Made by a program: the position numbers and the translations under genes. Below, one piece after another: positions 7,837 through 16,684 of a stretch of 34,441 nucleotides of DNA. The notes beneath the pieces are model-generated. The model had not been told where the DNA came from, did not search any database, and saw only the letters and a list, made by a program, of their open reading frames with translations. Source of the stretch: an uncultured Caryophanales bacterium (GTDB lineage Bacteria > Bacillota_I > Bacilli_A > RFN20 > CAG-826); NCBI GenBank assembly GCA_946630435.1, contig CAMOYS010000006.1, positions 1 through 34,441 on the forward strand. Reading direction: 5' to 3'. The number at the start of each line of letters is the position of its first letter. Within the stretch, counting starts at the first letter, position 1.

Positions 7837-8775
7837 CTATTTATTATCAGAATCTTGATTATCTTTAGAATCAGGTTGTTCTTCAACTTTAGGTTTTTCT
7901 AATTTTCCATCTTCATTCTTGGTTTCGTTATAGTAGTTAACAATAACACTGGTGATAGACGCGACAACGATGATCCCATAAATTCCTAATATAACAGAAA
8001 GTATTCTACTAATTGGATCAGTTACGGTAATATCACCTAAACCAATAGTAGTAACAATCGCAAACGAATACCATAGGCCATCACCGATTGTTTTAACACT
8101 CTCTTCAGTAATCATGAAGAAGAATGAGAAAGAAACTATTAATAAAAATAAGCCATAAATAATTTCAAAGACATATGTCTTTCTAATAATTCTAAGTAAT
8201 CCACGTAATTGAATTTTAGAGAAAGCAAGACCTAAAACATCGGCAAAAGACACTAATAAAATTATTAATACTAAAAGAGTTAAAAAGGCGTAATTTGCTT
8301 CAGTTGGTACTGTAAGAATAATAGTAATCGCAAGAAGTGAGGCTAGACCGGCAAGTAGTACATTATAAACAATTCTAAAAGCACCTTTTCTTTCGAGAAT
8401 CAAACAAACACGATTAGCAACAATTGTTGCAAAATATAATACAGCGGCAATTGAATAAAAGACATAGTCGGTTTGATATATAGTCAAAACTAAGATGGCA
8501 ATTGCTAAATAAACAACTGCAAAAGAAATGTTCTTAATCGTAGCAATCTTATTTTTATCATCTACGAAATATGCTTTTAAAGCTAAAAGACCTTTCGAAA
8601 TTAACAAAAATACAAAGACGAGAAATAAATAAATCTTAGAAGTAAGAGGTGAAGTTGAAATAATAGCCTCATGAATTGATAATAACGAAAAGACTACAAC
8701 ACCTAAAATCGATAAACCATAGACGATATAATAGATGGTATCTGAATTCTCTTTAGTAATTTTAAACTTCGCCAT
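7837..8775 (-). CDS. Ion channel family protein (potassium channel-like)
   Basis: Pore-loop sequence SFAIVTTIGLGDITVTDP followed by a terminal TM helix; multiple TM segments. Confidence 0.85.
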   Translation of the reverse strand: MAKFKITKENSDTIYYIVYGLSILGVVVFSLLSIHEAIISTSPLTSKIYLFLVFVFLLISKGLLALKAYFVDDKNKIATIKNISFAVVYLAIAILVLTIYQTDYVFYSIAAVLYFATIVANRVCLILERKGAFRIVYNVLLAGLASLLAITIILTVPTEANYAFLTLLVLIILLVSFADVLGLAFSKIQLRGLLRIIRKTYVFEIIYGLFLLIVSFSFFFMITEESVKTIGDGLWYSFAIVTTIGLGDITVTDPISRILSVILGIYGIIVVASITSVIVNYYNETKNEDGKLEKPKVEEQPDSKDNQDSDNK

Positions 8776-8928
8776 AATTCTTTTATTTATTATAAATTTA
8801 TAAAATTAATGTTTGTATAGTTTTGTTTTAAATTCATCTAGCAAAGAAGGTTTAAATGGGAAAAATATTCCCAAATAGCGGACTTCCTACCTATTTATTA
8901 TTATTTATTCATTATTAATTAAATAAAA

Positions 8929-8952
8929 AAGGATCCGATATCTCGGACCCAT
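8929..8952 (-). terminator. Rho-independent terminator
   Basis: Minus strand GGTCCGAgataTCGGATCC followed by TTTTTT. Confidence 0.75.
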
Positions 8953-8968
8953 CTTTATAAGGTGAATA

Positions 8969-9415
8969 CTATTCTTCAGGTTTTGTTTCAGGAGCTTTTT
9001 CTTCTGCTGGAACTTCTTCTTTGCTAGGAGCAGGTTCAACAGGTTGAGACTCAACTTCAACAGTTTGAACGGCTGGTTTAATTTCCATTTCATTCAATGC
9101 GGATGAATTAGCAAGTCTTTGTTGACGACGAAGTGTCTTTTCAACTTCACGATCACTACTTTTAGCAAAGACGAGAAGATCAATAGTAGCAATAATAGCA
9201 GCTGCTGCTAAAACAATAACACCCCAAGTTCTGAAATCTAAGACAATATTCTTTTCAGCTTGTTTAATGAAGTTATCTTCTAAACTACCTGGAAGGTGAT
9301 GTCCAACGATTCCGAAGACTAAAGATGTTAAAGCTAAAAGTGCTAATACACCAGCAACGATGTACCAAACTAGTTCTTTACCTTTAATTTCTCTTTTTGT
9401 AGCTTCTTTTTTCAT
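8969..9415 (-). CDS. Small membrane protein, two TM segments, Pro/Glu-rich tail
   Basis: ELVWYIVAGVLALLALTSLVFGIV and WGVIVLAAAAIIATIDLLVFA; tail EPAPSKEEVPAEEKAPETKPEE. Confidence 0.7.
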   Translation of the reverse strand: MKKEATKREIKGKELVWYIVAGVLALLALTSLVFGIVGHHLPGSLEDNFIKQAEKNIVLDFRTWGVIVLAAAAIIATIDLLVFAKSSDREVEKTLRRQQRLANSSALNEMEIKPAVQTVEVESQPVEPAPSKEEVPAEEKAPETKPEE

Positions 9416-9462
9416 AACTTTAAAATCTTACTACTATTTATATTGCCTTGCAATTTTCTTTT

Positions 9463-10320
9463 TTAAGCTTGAGGAGCTTGGTTAGCTTGCATTTCTCTAA
9501 TTGCTTCGTTGAAATCCGCTAAGAATTTGTCATAAACAGGTTTCCAAGCAAGTTCCCATTTTTGGGTTTTTTCACGAGCAAGCTTCTTCACATCAGTAAA
9601 GATAACACCAAAGTTCTTGCCTTCTGGTAAATCTCTACGACCACTAGTCATTTCGATTAAAGCAAAGAGTGGATCAATTAATTCATAGTAATCAGTAGAT
9701 GTGACTGGAGAATTTTGTCTTTCAAAGTTGAATTGGTTAACACAGCGGCCAATATCGTTTTGAATGAAGTTAGATTGAGGAGTGGTTGCACCTTTGGCTT
9801 CTTGACGAGCTTTGTTATATTCTGCAAATAAATGATCAAATTCATCTAAAAGAAGCATATTAACTAAACCACGATAGAAGTTTTCGGTTTTAGCAATAAC
9901 GTCATCAAGCTTATCAGCTTCATAAGCATTTTCTTTCTTAGCAGCGTTAACGTGAGCAACGATGATGTGACGAATTTCTTCATAAACTGGAAGAACGAGT
10001 TCGAAAACTGCTAAATGTTGAGCATGGTCAACACGTAATTCAGTATTATCACCTGCAACACGAACAATGGTAGATTCTGGTGAATATACGCCATCGATTA
10101 ACTCATTAATCTTAGCTAAGAGTTTTTCACCAGCTTCACCAGAATTGTCTAAGCAATTTTTAAGTGGAGTGTTTTGTGTGATTTCATTTTTGATGATTTC
10201 TTTACGAGCTTCATAAGCGCGAACTTCGTATTTATCTTTTCTCATGGTGTATTCAAGAGTGTTTAAGATAACGACGTTGTAGCGAATAAAACTAGAAATC
10301 GCTGTTGTGTAATTATTCAT
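9463..10320 (-). CDS. Hypothetical cytoplasmic protein
   Basis: 285-aa ORF in apparent operon with the downstream-coordinate HAD gene; no motif recognised. Confidence 0.65.
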   Translation of the reverse strand: MNNYTTAISSFIRYNVVILNTLEYTMRKDKYEVRAYEARKEIIKNEITQNTPLKNCLDNSGEAGEKLLAKINELIDGVYSPESTIVRVAGDNTELRVDHAQHLAVFELVLPVYEEIRHIIVAHVNAAKKENAYEADKLDDVIAKTENFYRGLVNMLLLDEFDHLFAEYNKARQEAKGATTPQSNFIQNDIGRCVNQFNFERQNSPVTSTDYYELIDPLFALIEMTSGRRDLPEGKNFGVIFTDVKKLAREKTQKWELAWKPVYDKFLADFNEAIREMQANQAPQA

Positions 10321-10325
10321 TCTAA

Positions 10326-11165
10326 TTACTTCCTTTCAATAAATTTCTCGAGATCCCAGAAATTTTCGATGATGTTTTTGGCATACTTCGAGACCGATAG
10401 TGGTGCCTGAGCCATACAGAAACTGTTCTCGTAGAATTCGTTAAACATTGATATATCATTGCCAGAATCACCCACGACAATGATATCTTCGGGGTTTATC
10501 TTATGATAATTTAAGTAATATTTCAAGCCTTCAGCTTTAGAACACCCAACTGGAGAGAGTTCAATCATCTCTTTAGACCAGCTAGCTTCGACTTTATCAC
10601 TATACTTTTCACGGATAACTTTATTGGCCTCTGATGCTTTGTTACAGCCATCTTCACCAATTCCAAACATAAGCATAGCTTTATAAACGTGACCATTATT
10701 TAAAGCGTTATAGAATTTCTTATTTTTTAAATGGAATCTTTCACGATAAGCACCTTGAGATAAATACCAGAATTGATATCCAATTGTATAGAAGAGTGAA
10801 TCAAAAGATTTGGTGCAGATATAATTGTCATCATCCGCCATAACAAGAAATCCTCTAACAGTGAATTCTTTTCTTAATTGCTCAATTATTTCAGTTAAAA
10901 TTCCAGGTTCAAAACAAGTACTTTTAATTAATTCATTATTCGAAACAATATAAGAAGAATTACAGCCAATGATATCAACATCGCGTTTAATTTTCTTAAC
11001 GACTCTATTGCAATAACGACGGTTACGGCCTGAAACAAGAACTAATCTATTACCATCATCAATAAATTTTCTTAAGAAAGCTAATGATTGAGGATTAATC
11101 ATTCTAAATTTATGTTTTGGATAAAATAAAGTTCCGTCTAGATCAGTTGCTAATACTTTTTTCAT
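10326..11165 (-). CDS. HAD-IIB (Cof-type) hydrolase
   Basis: ATDLDGTLF, LVLVSGRNRR, VVGDSGNDISMF. Confidence 0.9.
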   Translation of the reverse strand: MKKVLATDLDGTLFYPKHKFRMINPQSLAFLRKFIDDGNRLVLVSGRNRRYCNRVVKKIKRDVDIIGCNSSYIVSNNELIKSTCFEPGILTEIIEQLRKEFTVRGFLVMADDDNYICTKSFDSLFYTIGYQFWYLSQGAYRERFHLKNKKFYNALNNGHVYKAMLMFGIGEDGCNKASEANKVIREKYSDKVEASWSKEMIELSPVGCSKAEGLKYYLNYHKINPEDIIVVGDSGNDISMFNEFYENSFCMAQAPLSVSKYAKNIIENFWDLEKFIERK

Positions 11166-11214
11166 TGCCTCTATTATATAGATTTTTCAAAATAACAAAA
11201 CAAAAATGTAATTA

Positions 11215-11248
11215 AAAAATCCCAAGATTTCGTCAATCCTGGGATTTT
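11215..11248 (-). terminator. Rho-independent terminator of hpf
   Basis: AAATCCCAGGATTgacgaAATCTTGGGATTTTTT on the minus strand. Confidence 0.8.
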
Positions 11249-11267
11249 AATAAGTTTTGCTAGCAAA

Positions 11268-11825
11268 TTATGCTAATTCATTCTCCGCTTGGATAATACC
11301 ATAACCGCCATCTTCACGAGTGTAAACAACGGTAACTTTATTATCTTCTTCGTCTAAATAAAGGAAGAATGGGTGACCAAGAGCTTCCATACGAACGATA
11401 GCTTCGTCGATACTCATTGGTTCAAGGTCGACATTTTTAACTCTGACGACTTCTTCGTCTTCTTCTTTTTCATCTGGATAAACTTCAATATTTTCAAAAG
11501 CGATGGCTTTACCTAAGCTAAGCTTATCGCCACGGGAGCGATCCATTCTAGTTTTAAGTTTACGCATTTGACCTTCAAGCTTATCAAGAGCAAGATCAAC
11601 ACCAGCGTATAAATCAGGATTTTTGACTTCAGCACGTAAGTCCATAAATGGAGTGAAGATGGTAATCTCTACCTTGGATCCGTTTTTATAGGATCTTACA
11701 ACAACTCTGCATGAAACATCTTCATTGATAACTAAATATTTATCCATCTTTTTGAGCTTCTTCTCAATATTGGCACGGATAGCATCAGTTACTTCGATGT
11801 TTTTTCCAATAATTTGGGTTTTCAT
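11268..11825 (-). CDS. hpf: Ribosome hibernation promoting factor (long form)
   Basis: MKTQIIGKNIEVTDAIRANIEKKLKKMDKY; C-terminal MSIDEAIVRMEALGHPFFLYLDEEDNKVTVVYTREDGGYGII; start corrected from 11882. Confidence 0.93.
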   Translation of the reverse strand: MKTQIIGKNIEVTDAIRANIEKKLKKMDKYLVINEDVSCRVVVRSYKNGSKVEITIFTPFMDLRAEVKNPDLYAGVDLALDKLEGQMRKLKTRMDRSRGDKLSLGKAIAFENIEVYPDEKEEDEEVVRVKNVDLEPMSIDEAIVRMEALGHPFFLYLDEEDNKVTVVYTREDGGYGIIQAENELA

Positions 11826-11888
11826 ATTTATGCTCCTTTCCAAATTACCCGATGGGGTTTTCTTAATTCTATTATCGCACAATGTAAA

Positions 11889-11907
11889 GAAAAAACCTAT
11901 TAGGTTG
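11889..11907 (-). terminator. Probable metK terminator
   Basis: AACCTaatAGGTT then TTTTT on the minus strand; short stem. Confidence 0.5.
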
Positions 11908-11938
11908 ATAATAATTTTCCCAAACAGGTTAGTTCTTA

Positions 11939-13108
11939 CTATTTATTTAATAAATTTTTGATAATTTCAACTTTATCAAGCTTTTCCCAAGGGAGGTCTA
12001 AATCAGGTCTTCCCATATGTCCGTACGCCGCTAAATCTTTGTAATTAAAGGTTGGTTTACGAAGGGAGAAATTCCTAATAATCATGCCAGGTCTACAATC
12101 GAAGACTTTATTAACTACATCAAGGATTTCTTTGTCACTATATTTAGATGTTCCAAATGTAGATAAGCCAATTGAGACAGGTTCTGGTCTACCGATAGCA
12201 TACGCTAATTGAATTTCAAGTCTATCAGCAGCGCCTGCAGCGACTAAATTCTTAGCCATATATCGAGCCATATATGCTGCACTTCTATCAACCTTAGTTG
12301 GATCTTTTCCACTAAAAGCACCACCACCATGACGAGAGGCGCCACCATAGGTGTCGACAATAATTTTTCTACCAGTTAAACCAGCATCAGAGGCAGGTCC
12401 ACCGATAACAAATAAACCAGTTGGATTAATTAAAATCTCAAAATCTGGGTTAAGACCAAATGATTCAACAACTGGAATCATAATTTCATTTTTAATGTAT
12501 TCCTTAAACTCTTTTTCGTTAAAATCTGGATCATGAGAAATAGACATTAAGACTGTTTTAATACGGACATTTTTAGGGTCAGTATAATCGACTGTAACCT
12601 GAGATTTCATGTCAGGTCTAGCCCATCTAAATTTGCCGTCTTTTCTTAATTTGGTGGCAGTTCTTACTAGTTTATGAGCGATTACAATCGCTAATGGCAT
12701 ATATCCTTCAGATTCATTTGAAGCATAGCCAAACATGATACCTTGGTCCCCTGCTCCTATGTCTTCTTCTTTTCTTGCGTCAACCCCTAAAGCGATATCT
12801 CTAGATTGAGGTTTAATCTTTACATCAATCTTTACTGTTTTATCAGAAAAACCAATATCAGGATTTGTGTAACCGATGTCTCTGATAACATCTTTAACAA
12901 TCTTTTCAAAATCAATCTTCGCGTTACTTGTGATTTCTCCCCCAATTAAAACATAATCGGTTGTACAGAAAACTTCGCAAGCCACTCTTGAATTTGGATC
13001 TTGCTTTAAACAATTATCTAAAACTGCATCAGAGATTTGATCACAGACCTTATCTGGATGTCCTTCTGAGACAGATTCACTAGTGAATAAGTTTTGATAT
13101 TTTGCCAT
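11939..13108 (-). CDS. metK: S-adenosylmethionine synthetase
   Basis: FTSESVSEGHPDKVCDQISDA, GAGDQGIMFGYA, GGGAFSGKDPTKVDRSAAY. Confidence 0.98.
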   Translation of the reverse strand: MAKYQNLFTSESVSEGHPDKVCDQISDAVLDNCLKQDPNSRVACEVFCTTDYVLIGGEITSNAKIDFEKIVKDVIRDIGYTNPDIGFSDKTVKIDVKIKPQSRDIALGVDARKEEDIGAGDQGIMFGYASNESEGYMPLAIVIAHKLVRTATKLRKDGKFRWARPDMKSQVTVDYTDPKNVRIKTVLMSISHDPDFNEKEFKEYIKNEIMIPVVESFGLNPDFEILINPTGLFVIGGPASDAGLTGRKIIVDTYGGASRHGGGAFSGKDPTKVDRSAAYMARYMAKNLVAAGAADRLEIQLAYAIGRPEPVSIGLSTFGTSKYSDKEILDVVNKVFDCRPGMIIRNFSLRKPTFNYKDLAAYGHMGRPDLDLPWEKLDKVEIIKNLLNK

Positions 13109-13129
13109 TTTGATAACCTCCTAAATAAA

Positions 13130-13160
13130 CAAAAGGGCTCCCACTAGGTGGAAAGCCCTT
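13130..13160 (-). terminator. Riboswitch expression-platform terminator
   Basis: AAGGGCTTTCCACCtagtGGGAGCCCTTTTG on the minus strand between aptamer and metK. Confidence 0.85.
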
Positions 13161-13179
13161 CACAGGTCAGTTTCCTTCG

Positions 13180-13288
13180 CTTTATCGTTCGGATAGTGGG
13201 TATCCGCTTGGGAAGAGCACTTACTTACTTCTAAGAGTTGCTACCGCGATTTTTCATCCCTCTTATCACGGTTCTTGATAAAACTGCA
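13180..13288 (-). ncRNA. SAM-I (S-box) riboswitch aptamer upstream of metK
   Basis: Minus strand: TTTATCAAGA (P1), GGGATGAAAAATCGCGGTAGCAAC, P3 CTTA/TAAG, TGCTcttCC, P4 CGGATA/TATCCG, closing GATAAAG. Confidence 0.82.
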
Positions 13289-13325
13289 GTTATTATAAAT
13301 AAAATATTAGGGATTCGCAACAGAT

Positions 13326-13577
13326 TTAATTAGCTTTTAAACCTTTAGCTAATTGGTCTGGGCATGATGTAGTTTTGGTTCTACTTCCACGACATTCGAT
13401 GCCTTCAAGTCTTTTAATAGCTTCTTCAACTGGCATACCTACTAATAAACGAGATAATCCAGTTGTGTTACCTTGACAGCCACCAACGATTTCAACGTTT
13501 GTAATAATACCGTTTTCGGTAGTTACATACATCTTACGGGAGCAGACGTTTTGTGGGGTAATTTCAATAACAGGCAT
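13326..13577 (-). CDS. TSCPD domain-containing protein
   Basis: VEIVGGCQGNTTGLSRLLVGMPVEEAIKRLEGIECRGSRTKTTSCPDQLAKGL. Confidence 0.85.
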   Translation of the reverse strand: MPVIEITPQNVCSRKMYVTTENGIITNVEIVGGCQGNTTGLSRLLVGMPVEEAIKRLEGIECRGSRTKTTSCPDQLAKGLKAN

Positions 13578-14173
13578 TATTTAACAATTTCCCCATATAC
13601 TTCGCCGAATGCACTAGCAGCGTTACATTCGTCAGTATCAATATGCATGGCTAATGCAAATTTTGGTGAAACACGGATAACTGTGTCATCAAAGATAGTC
13701 TTTCTACCTTTACCAGTATCCACTAAAACGGAAACGATTTGTCCATTTTCAACACCGAATTCTTTAGCATCTTCTGGTGTCATGTGAATGTGACGTTTAG
13801 CAACGATAACACCTTCTTCAATATCAACTTCACCAGCTGGACCTTTTAATGTACATTTAGCGGAACCAGCAATATCACCAGATTCTCTAACTGGAGCAGA
13901 GATGCCTAATTGTCTAGCATCAGTAAATGAAACTTCAACTTGGTTAGCGTTTCTAACTGGACCAAGAATTGAGAATTTTAAACTTGGACGTGGGCCATTT
14001 GGATCTTTAGCGTTATAGCCAATGACGTCAATTCTATCTGTGGAAGCAAATTGGCCAGGTTGAGAAAGCATCTTACGAACTTCTAGTTCATGGCCTTTAC
14101 CAAATAATACTTCTAATGTTTCTTGTGTAACGTGTACGTGTCTTGCGCTTGTTTCTACAATAATCTTTTTCAT
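13577..14173 (-). CDS. pduL: Phosphate propanoyltransferase/phosphotransacylase (PduL-like)
   Basis: Duplicated histidine motifs ETSARHVHVTQETL and AKRHIHMTPEDA; start reset to MKKIIVETS. Confidence 0.9.
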   Translation of the reverse strand: MKKIIVETSARHVHVTQETLEVLFGKGHELEVRKMLSQPGQFASTDRIDVIGYNAKDPNGPRPSLKFSILGPVRNANQVEVSFTDARQLGISAPVRESGDIAGSAKCTLKGPAGEVDIEEGVIVAKRHIHMTPEDAKEFGVENGQIVSVLVDTGKGRKTIFDDTVIRVSPKFALAMHIDTDECNAASAFGEVYGEIVK

Positions 14174-14281
14174 ACGATTCTCCTTTATTGCACGAGAGTA
14201 TTTTAACACTAAATTAATATAATTAATATTTATTTTATTTTTCTTTGCTTTATATAAATAACATTGTAAAATTAAGCCGAT

Positions 14282-15757
14282 ATGGAAAACGAAGTCGTCG
14301 ATATTGAAAATTTAACCGAGAAGTTACTTGGACTCATTAGTAATAAAGATGTAAAAGGAATACGCCAAATTTTTGAAGTTATTCCAACCATCGATATTGC
14401 TGATGCTTGTAACCAATTTGAAGACATTTCTAAATTAGTCTTTATTTTTAAAACGGTTAAATCTGAATACACTGCCGACTTATTTACCGAACTTGATCCA
14501 GATGTTAAGCAAGAACTCATTAATATGATGTCTGATGCTGAACTTGCGGAAATTCTTGATTCTCAATTTAACGATGACTTAGCAGACGATATCGAAGAAA
14601 TGCCTGCTAACTTAGTTTCTCGTGTTTTAAGAAACGTTCCAAAAGAAAGACGCGCTGTCATTAATAAATTACTTAACTATCAAGAAAACACCGCTGGTTC
14701 AATTATGACCACTGAGTTTTTAACTCTTTTAGATAGTTTAACCGCGGATGAAGCCATCGCTCGTATTAGATCAATTGGTAAAGAAAAAGAAACAATTTTT
14801 ACCTTATTTATTATCGATAAGAACCGTAACTTAGTCGGTACCGTCGACTTGGATGATTTAATCTTTGCTAAAGGTGAAGAAAAATTATCCAAGATTATGA
14901 ATCGTGACTTTGTCACAGTTAACGTTAATACCGACCAAGAAGAAGTCGCTAACATGGTTAAACGTTATGACTTAAACGCTATCGCAGTAGTCAATAACGA
15001 TGAACGTTTAGTCGGTTTAGTTACAATCGACGATATCGTTGACGTTATCGAACAAGAAGCTAACGAAGACGTTGCTGCGTTAAGCCACGTTGCTCCATTA
15101 GAAGATTCTTACTTAGATACATCTGTAGCAAAGATGGCTAAGAAATGTATTCCATGGATTATTGTTTTATTAGTCTTAGGAACATTCACTACCATGGTCT
15201 TAGATAAGATTGAAAAGAGTAATGTTTTCTCTCTTGTTCCAGTCTTAATTTGCTTTGTTCCTACTTTAATGGATACAGGTGGTAACTCCGGTGGACAAAC
15301 TATTGCCTTAATGATTAGAGGCTTAGGTACAAAAGAATTTACCCCTAAAGATTTCTGGAAAGTTATTAGAAAAGAAGCTACTTCCGCTTTAATTATTTCT
15401 TCCATTATCTCAGTGTTTGCCTTTGTCTGGTTTATGATTGAACAATATACAGGCATTGTTACAAATGAAAAACTATTAGTAGATGGTCAGTTCCCAACTA
15501 TATGGAATGGCTTATGCTGGTCTTCTCAATTCTTCACTACTTCTATTGGTGTTTCATTAGCTGTTTCTGTTACTTTATTAATCGCTGCATTTATGGCAAA
15601 GATTATTGCAGTCTTACTTCCACTTGGTGTTGCGGCGTTAAAGAAAGATCCTGCTGTTATTGCTCAACCATTATTAACAACTATCATTGATGTTGTTTCC
15701 CTTCTTTCTTATTTAGGTATCGCAACTGTGTTTGCAAGCGCCTTTAATCTTGCCTAA
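14282..15757 (+). CDS. mgtE: Magnesium transporter MgtE
   Basis: MgtE N-domain, two CBS domains, DTGGNSGGQTIALMIRGLG TM signature. Confidence 0.95.
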   Translation: MENEVVDIENLTEKLLGLISNKDVKGIRQIFEVIPTIDIADACNQFEDISKLVFIFKTVKSEYTADLFTELDPDVKQELINMMSDAELAEILDSQFNDDLADDIEEMPANLVSRVLRNVPKERRAVINKLLNYQENTAGSIMTTEFLTLLDSLTADEAIARIRSIGKEKETIFTLFIIDKNRNLVGTVDLDDLIFAKGEEKLSKIMNRDFVTVNVNTDQEEVANMVKRYDLNAIAVVNNDERLVGLVTIDDIVDVIEQEANEDVAALSHVAPLEDSYLDTSVAKMAKKCIPWIIVLLVLGTFTTMVLDKIEKSNVFSLVPVLICFVPTLMDTGGNSGGQTIALMIRGLGTKEFTPKDFWKVIRKEATSALIISSIISVFAFVWFMIEQYTGIVTNEKLLVDGQFPTIWNGLCWSSQFFTTSIGVSLAVSVTLLIAAFMAKIIAVLLPLGVAALKKDPAVIAQPLLTTIIDVVSLLSYLGIATVFASAFNLA

Positions 15758-15814
15758 GAAAAATAATTTCTTCTTGTTATAAGAAAATTAAAATTGTATA
15801 TTATTTATCGCTGT

Positions 15815-15899
15815 GCAGTGATGGCGGAACTGGTAGACGCGTACGTTTGAGGGGCGTATAGGGCAACCTGTGTGAGTTCGATTCTCATTCACTGCACCA
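15815..15899 (+). tRNA. tRNA-Leu(GAG)
   Basis: Acceptor GCAGTGA/TCACTGC, anticodon loop TTGAGGG, encoded CCA, long variable arm. Confidence 0.95.
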
Positions 15900-15914
15900 T
15901 TAATTAAACTAAAT

Positions 15915-15940
15915 TGTTCCTTAATATGAGGAACTTTTTT
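15915..15940 (+). terminator. Terminator after tRNA-Leu
   Basis: GTTCCTtaatatgAGGAACTTTTTT. Confidence 0.85.
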
Positions 15941-15944
15941 ATAT

Positions 15945-15976
15945 TAAAAAGCAGGGACAATTTTTCAAAAATCCCT
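15945..15976 (-). terminator. Terminator of the LemA-like gene
   Basis: Minus strand GCAGGGA...TCCCTGCTTTTTAA. Confidence 0.8.
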
Positions 15977-16000
15977 GCACAAGTCCACTATTTGGGAAAA

Positions 16001-16555
16001 TTAGACCACCAAATCTTTTTCAGTCCACTTGATTAATTTAAAGATAAAACCAGTGGTTGGAATCTTAATCCAATAATTGAATCCAAGTACTTTAGAGTTA
16101 TAGGCACTAACCTTTTGACGATAAGAAGCTTCAACATCATTAAAGAGGTTTAACGCTAATTGAAATTCTTCATCGTTTTTAACTTCTTCATGTAATTCGG
16201 CGAGGTTTAAGATGTTATGACTACCGTGAATAAAAGTTAAAATCTTTTCGTCTCTTTCATCTTTTGATAAGGCTTGGAAGTTATCTACTCTTTCGAGTTT
16301 GTTTATTGATTTAATATCTTCTTGCGCTACTTCAACATTATGCTTAACAAGAATCTTAATAATAGCGATCATAGAATCTCTTCTTTGCGTTAAAAGTAAG
16401 TTAAGTGCATCACTAAGTTTCTTTAAAGAACTACTGAAAATTGAAGAAAACACAAACGCAGTTAAAATAGCGATAAGCCATAAAGCAATAACGCCAAGAA
16501 CGATTGCGAGGAGAACATATCCCCAGTTAGTTTGTAGCCATGTTGTATCGCTCAT
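16001..16555 (-). CDS. LemA-like membrane protein
   Basis: Single N-terminal TM; C-terminal FQLALNLFNDVEASYRQKVSAYNSKVLGFNYWI resembles the LemA FYNDAVxxYN region. Confidence 0.6.
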   Translation of the reverse strand: MSDTTWLQTNWGYVLLAIVLGVIALWLIAILTAFVFSSIFSSSLKKLSDALNLLLTQRRDSMIAIIKILVKHNVEVAQEDIKSINKLERVDNFQALSKDERDEKILTFIHGSHNILNLAELHEEVKNDEEFQLALNLFNDVEASYRQKVSAYNSKVLGFNYWIKIPTTGFIFKLIKWTEKDLVV

Positions 16556-16684
16556 AATCTATAACGCTATAGAATATAGTCACCTTAATTGTGAATTTCA
16601 ATATTTTTCAACTTAACACATAAATGAAAGGGCATTAATTGACAAAGTGATTAACTAATGTTAATGTTTTCACGAGGACAAGTT

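Noticed and set aside
8905-9093. Minus-strand ORF 8905-9093
   Set aside because: Low-complexity frame-shifted reading of the 8969-9415 gene tail and its terminator
13231-13275. Plus-strand GTTGCTACCGCG resembling a T-box sequence
   Set aside because: No plus-strand target gene follows; the same DNA on the minus strand fits a SAM-I aptamer directly upstream of metK
14210-14281. M-box magnesium riboswitch before mgtE
   Set aside because: Intergenic space is only about 70-100 bp, AT-rich, with no M-box-like conserved stems
14680-15456. Minus-strand ORFs antisense to mgtE
   Set aside because: Shadow ORFs opposite a clear MgtE; no RBS or family signature
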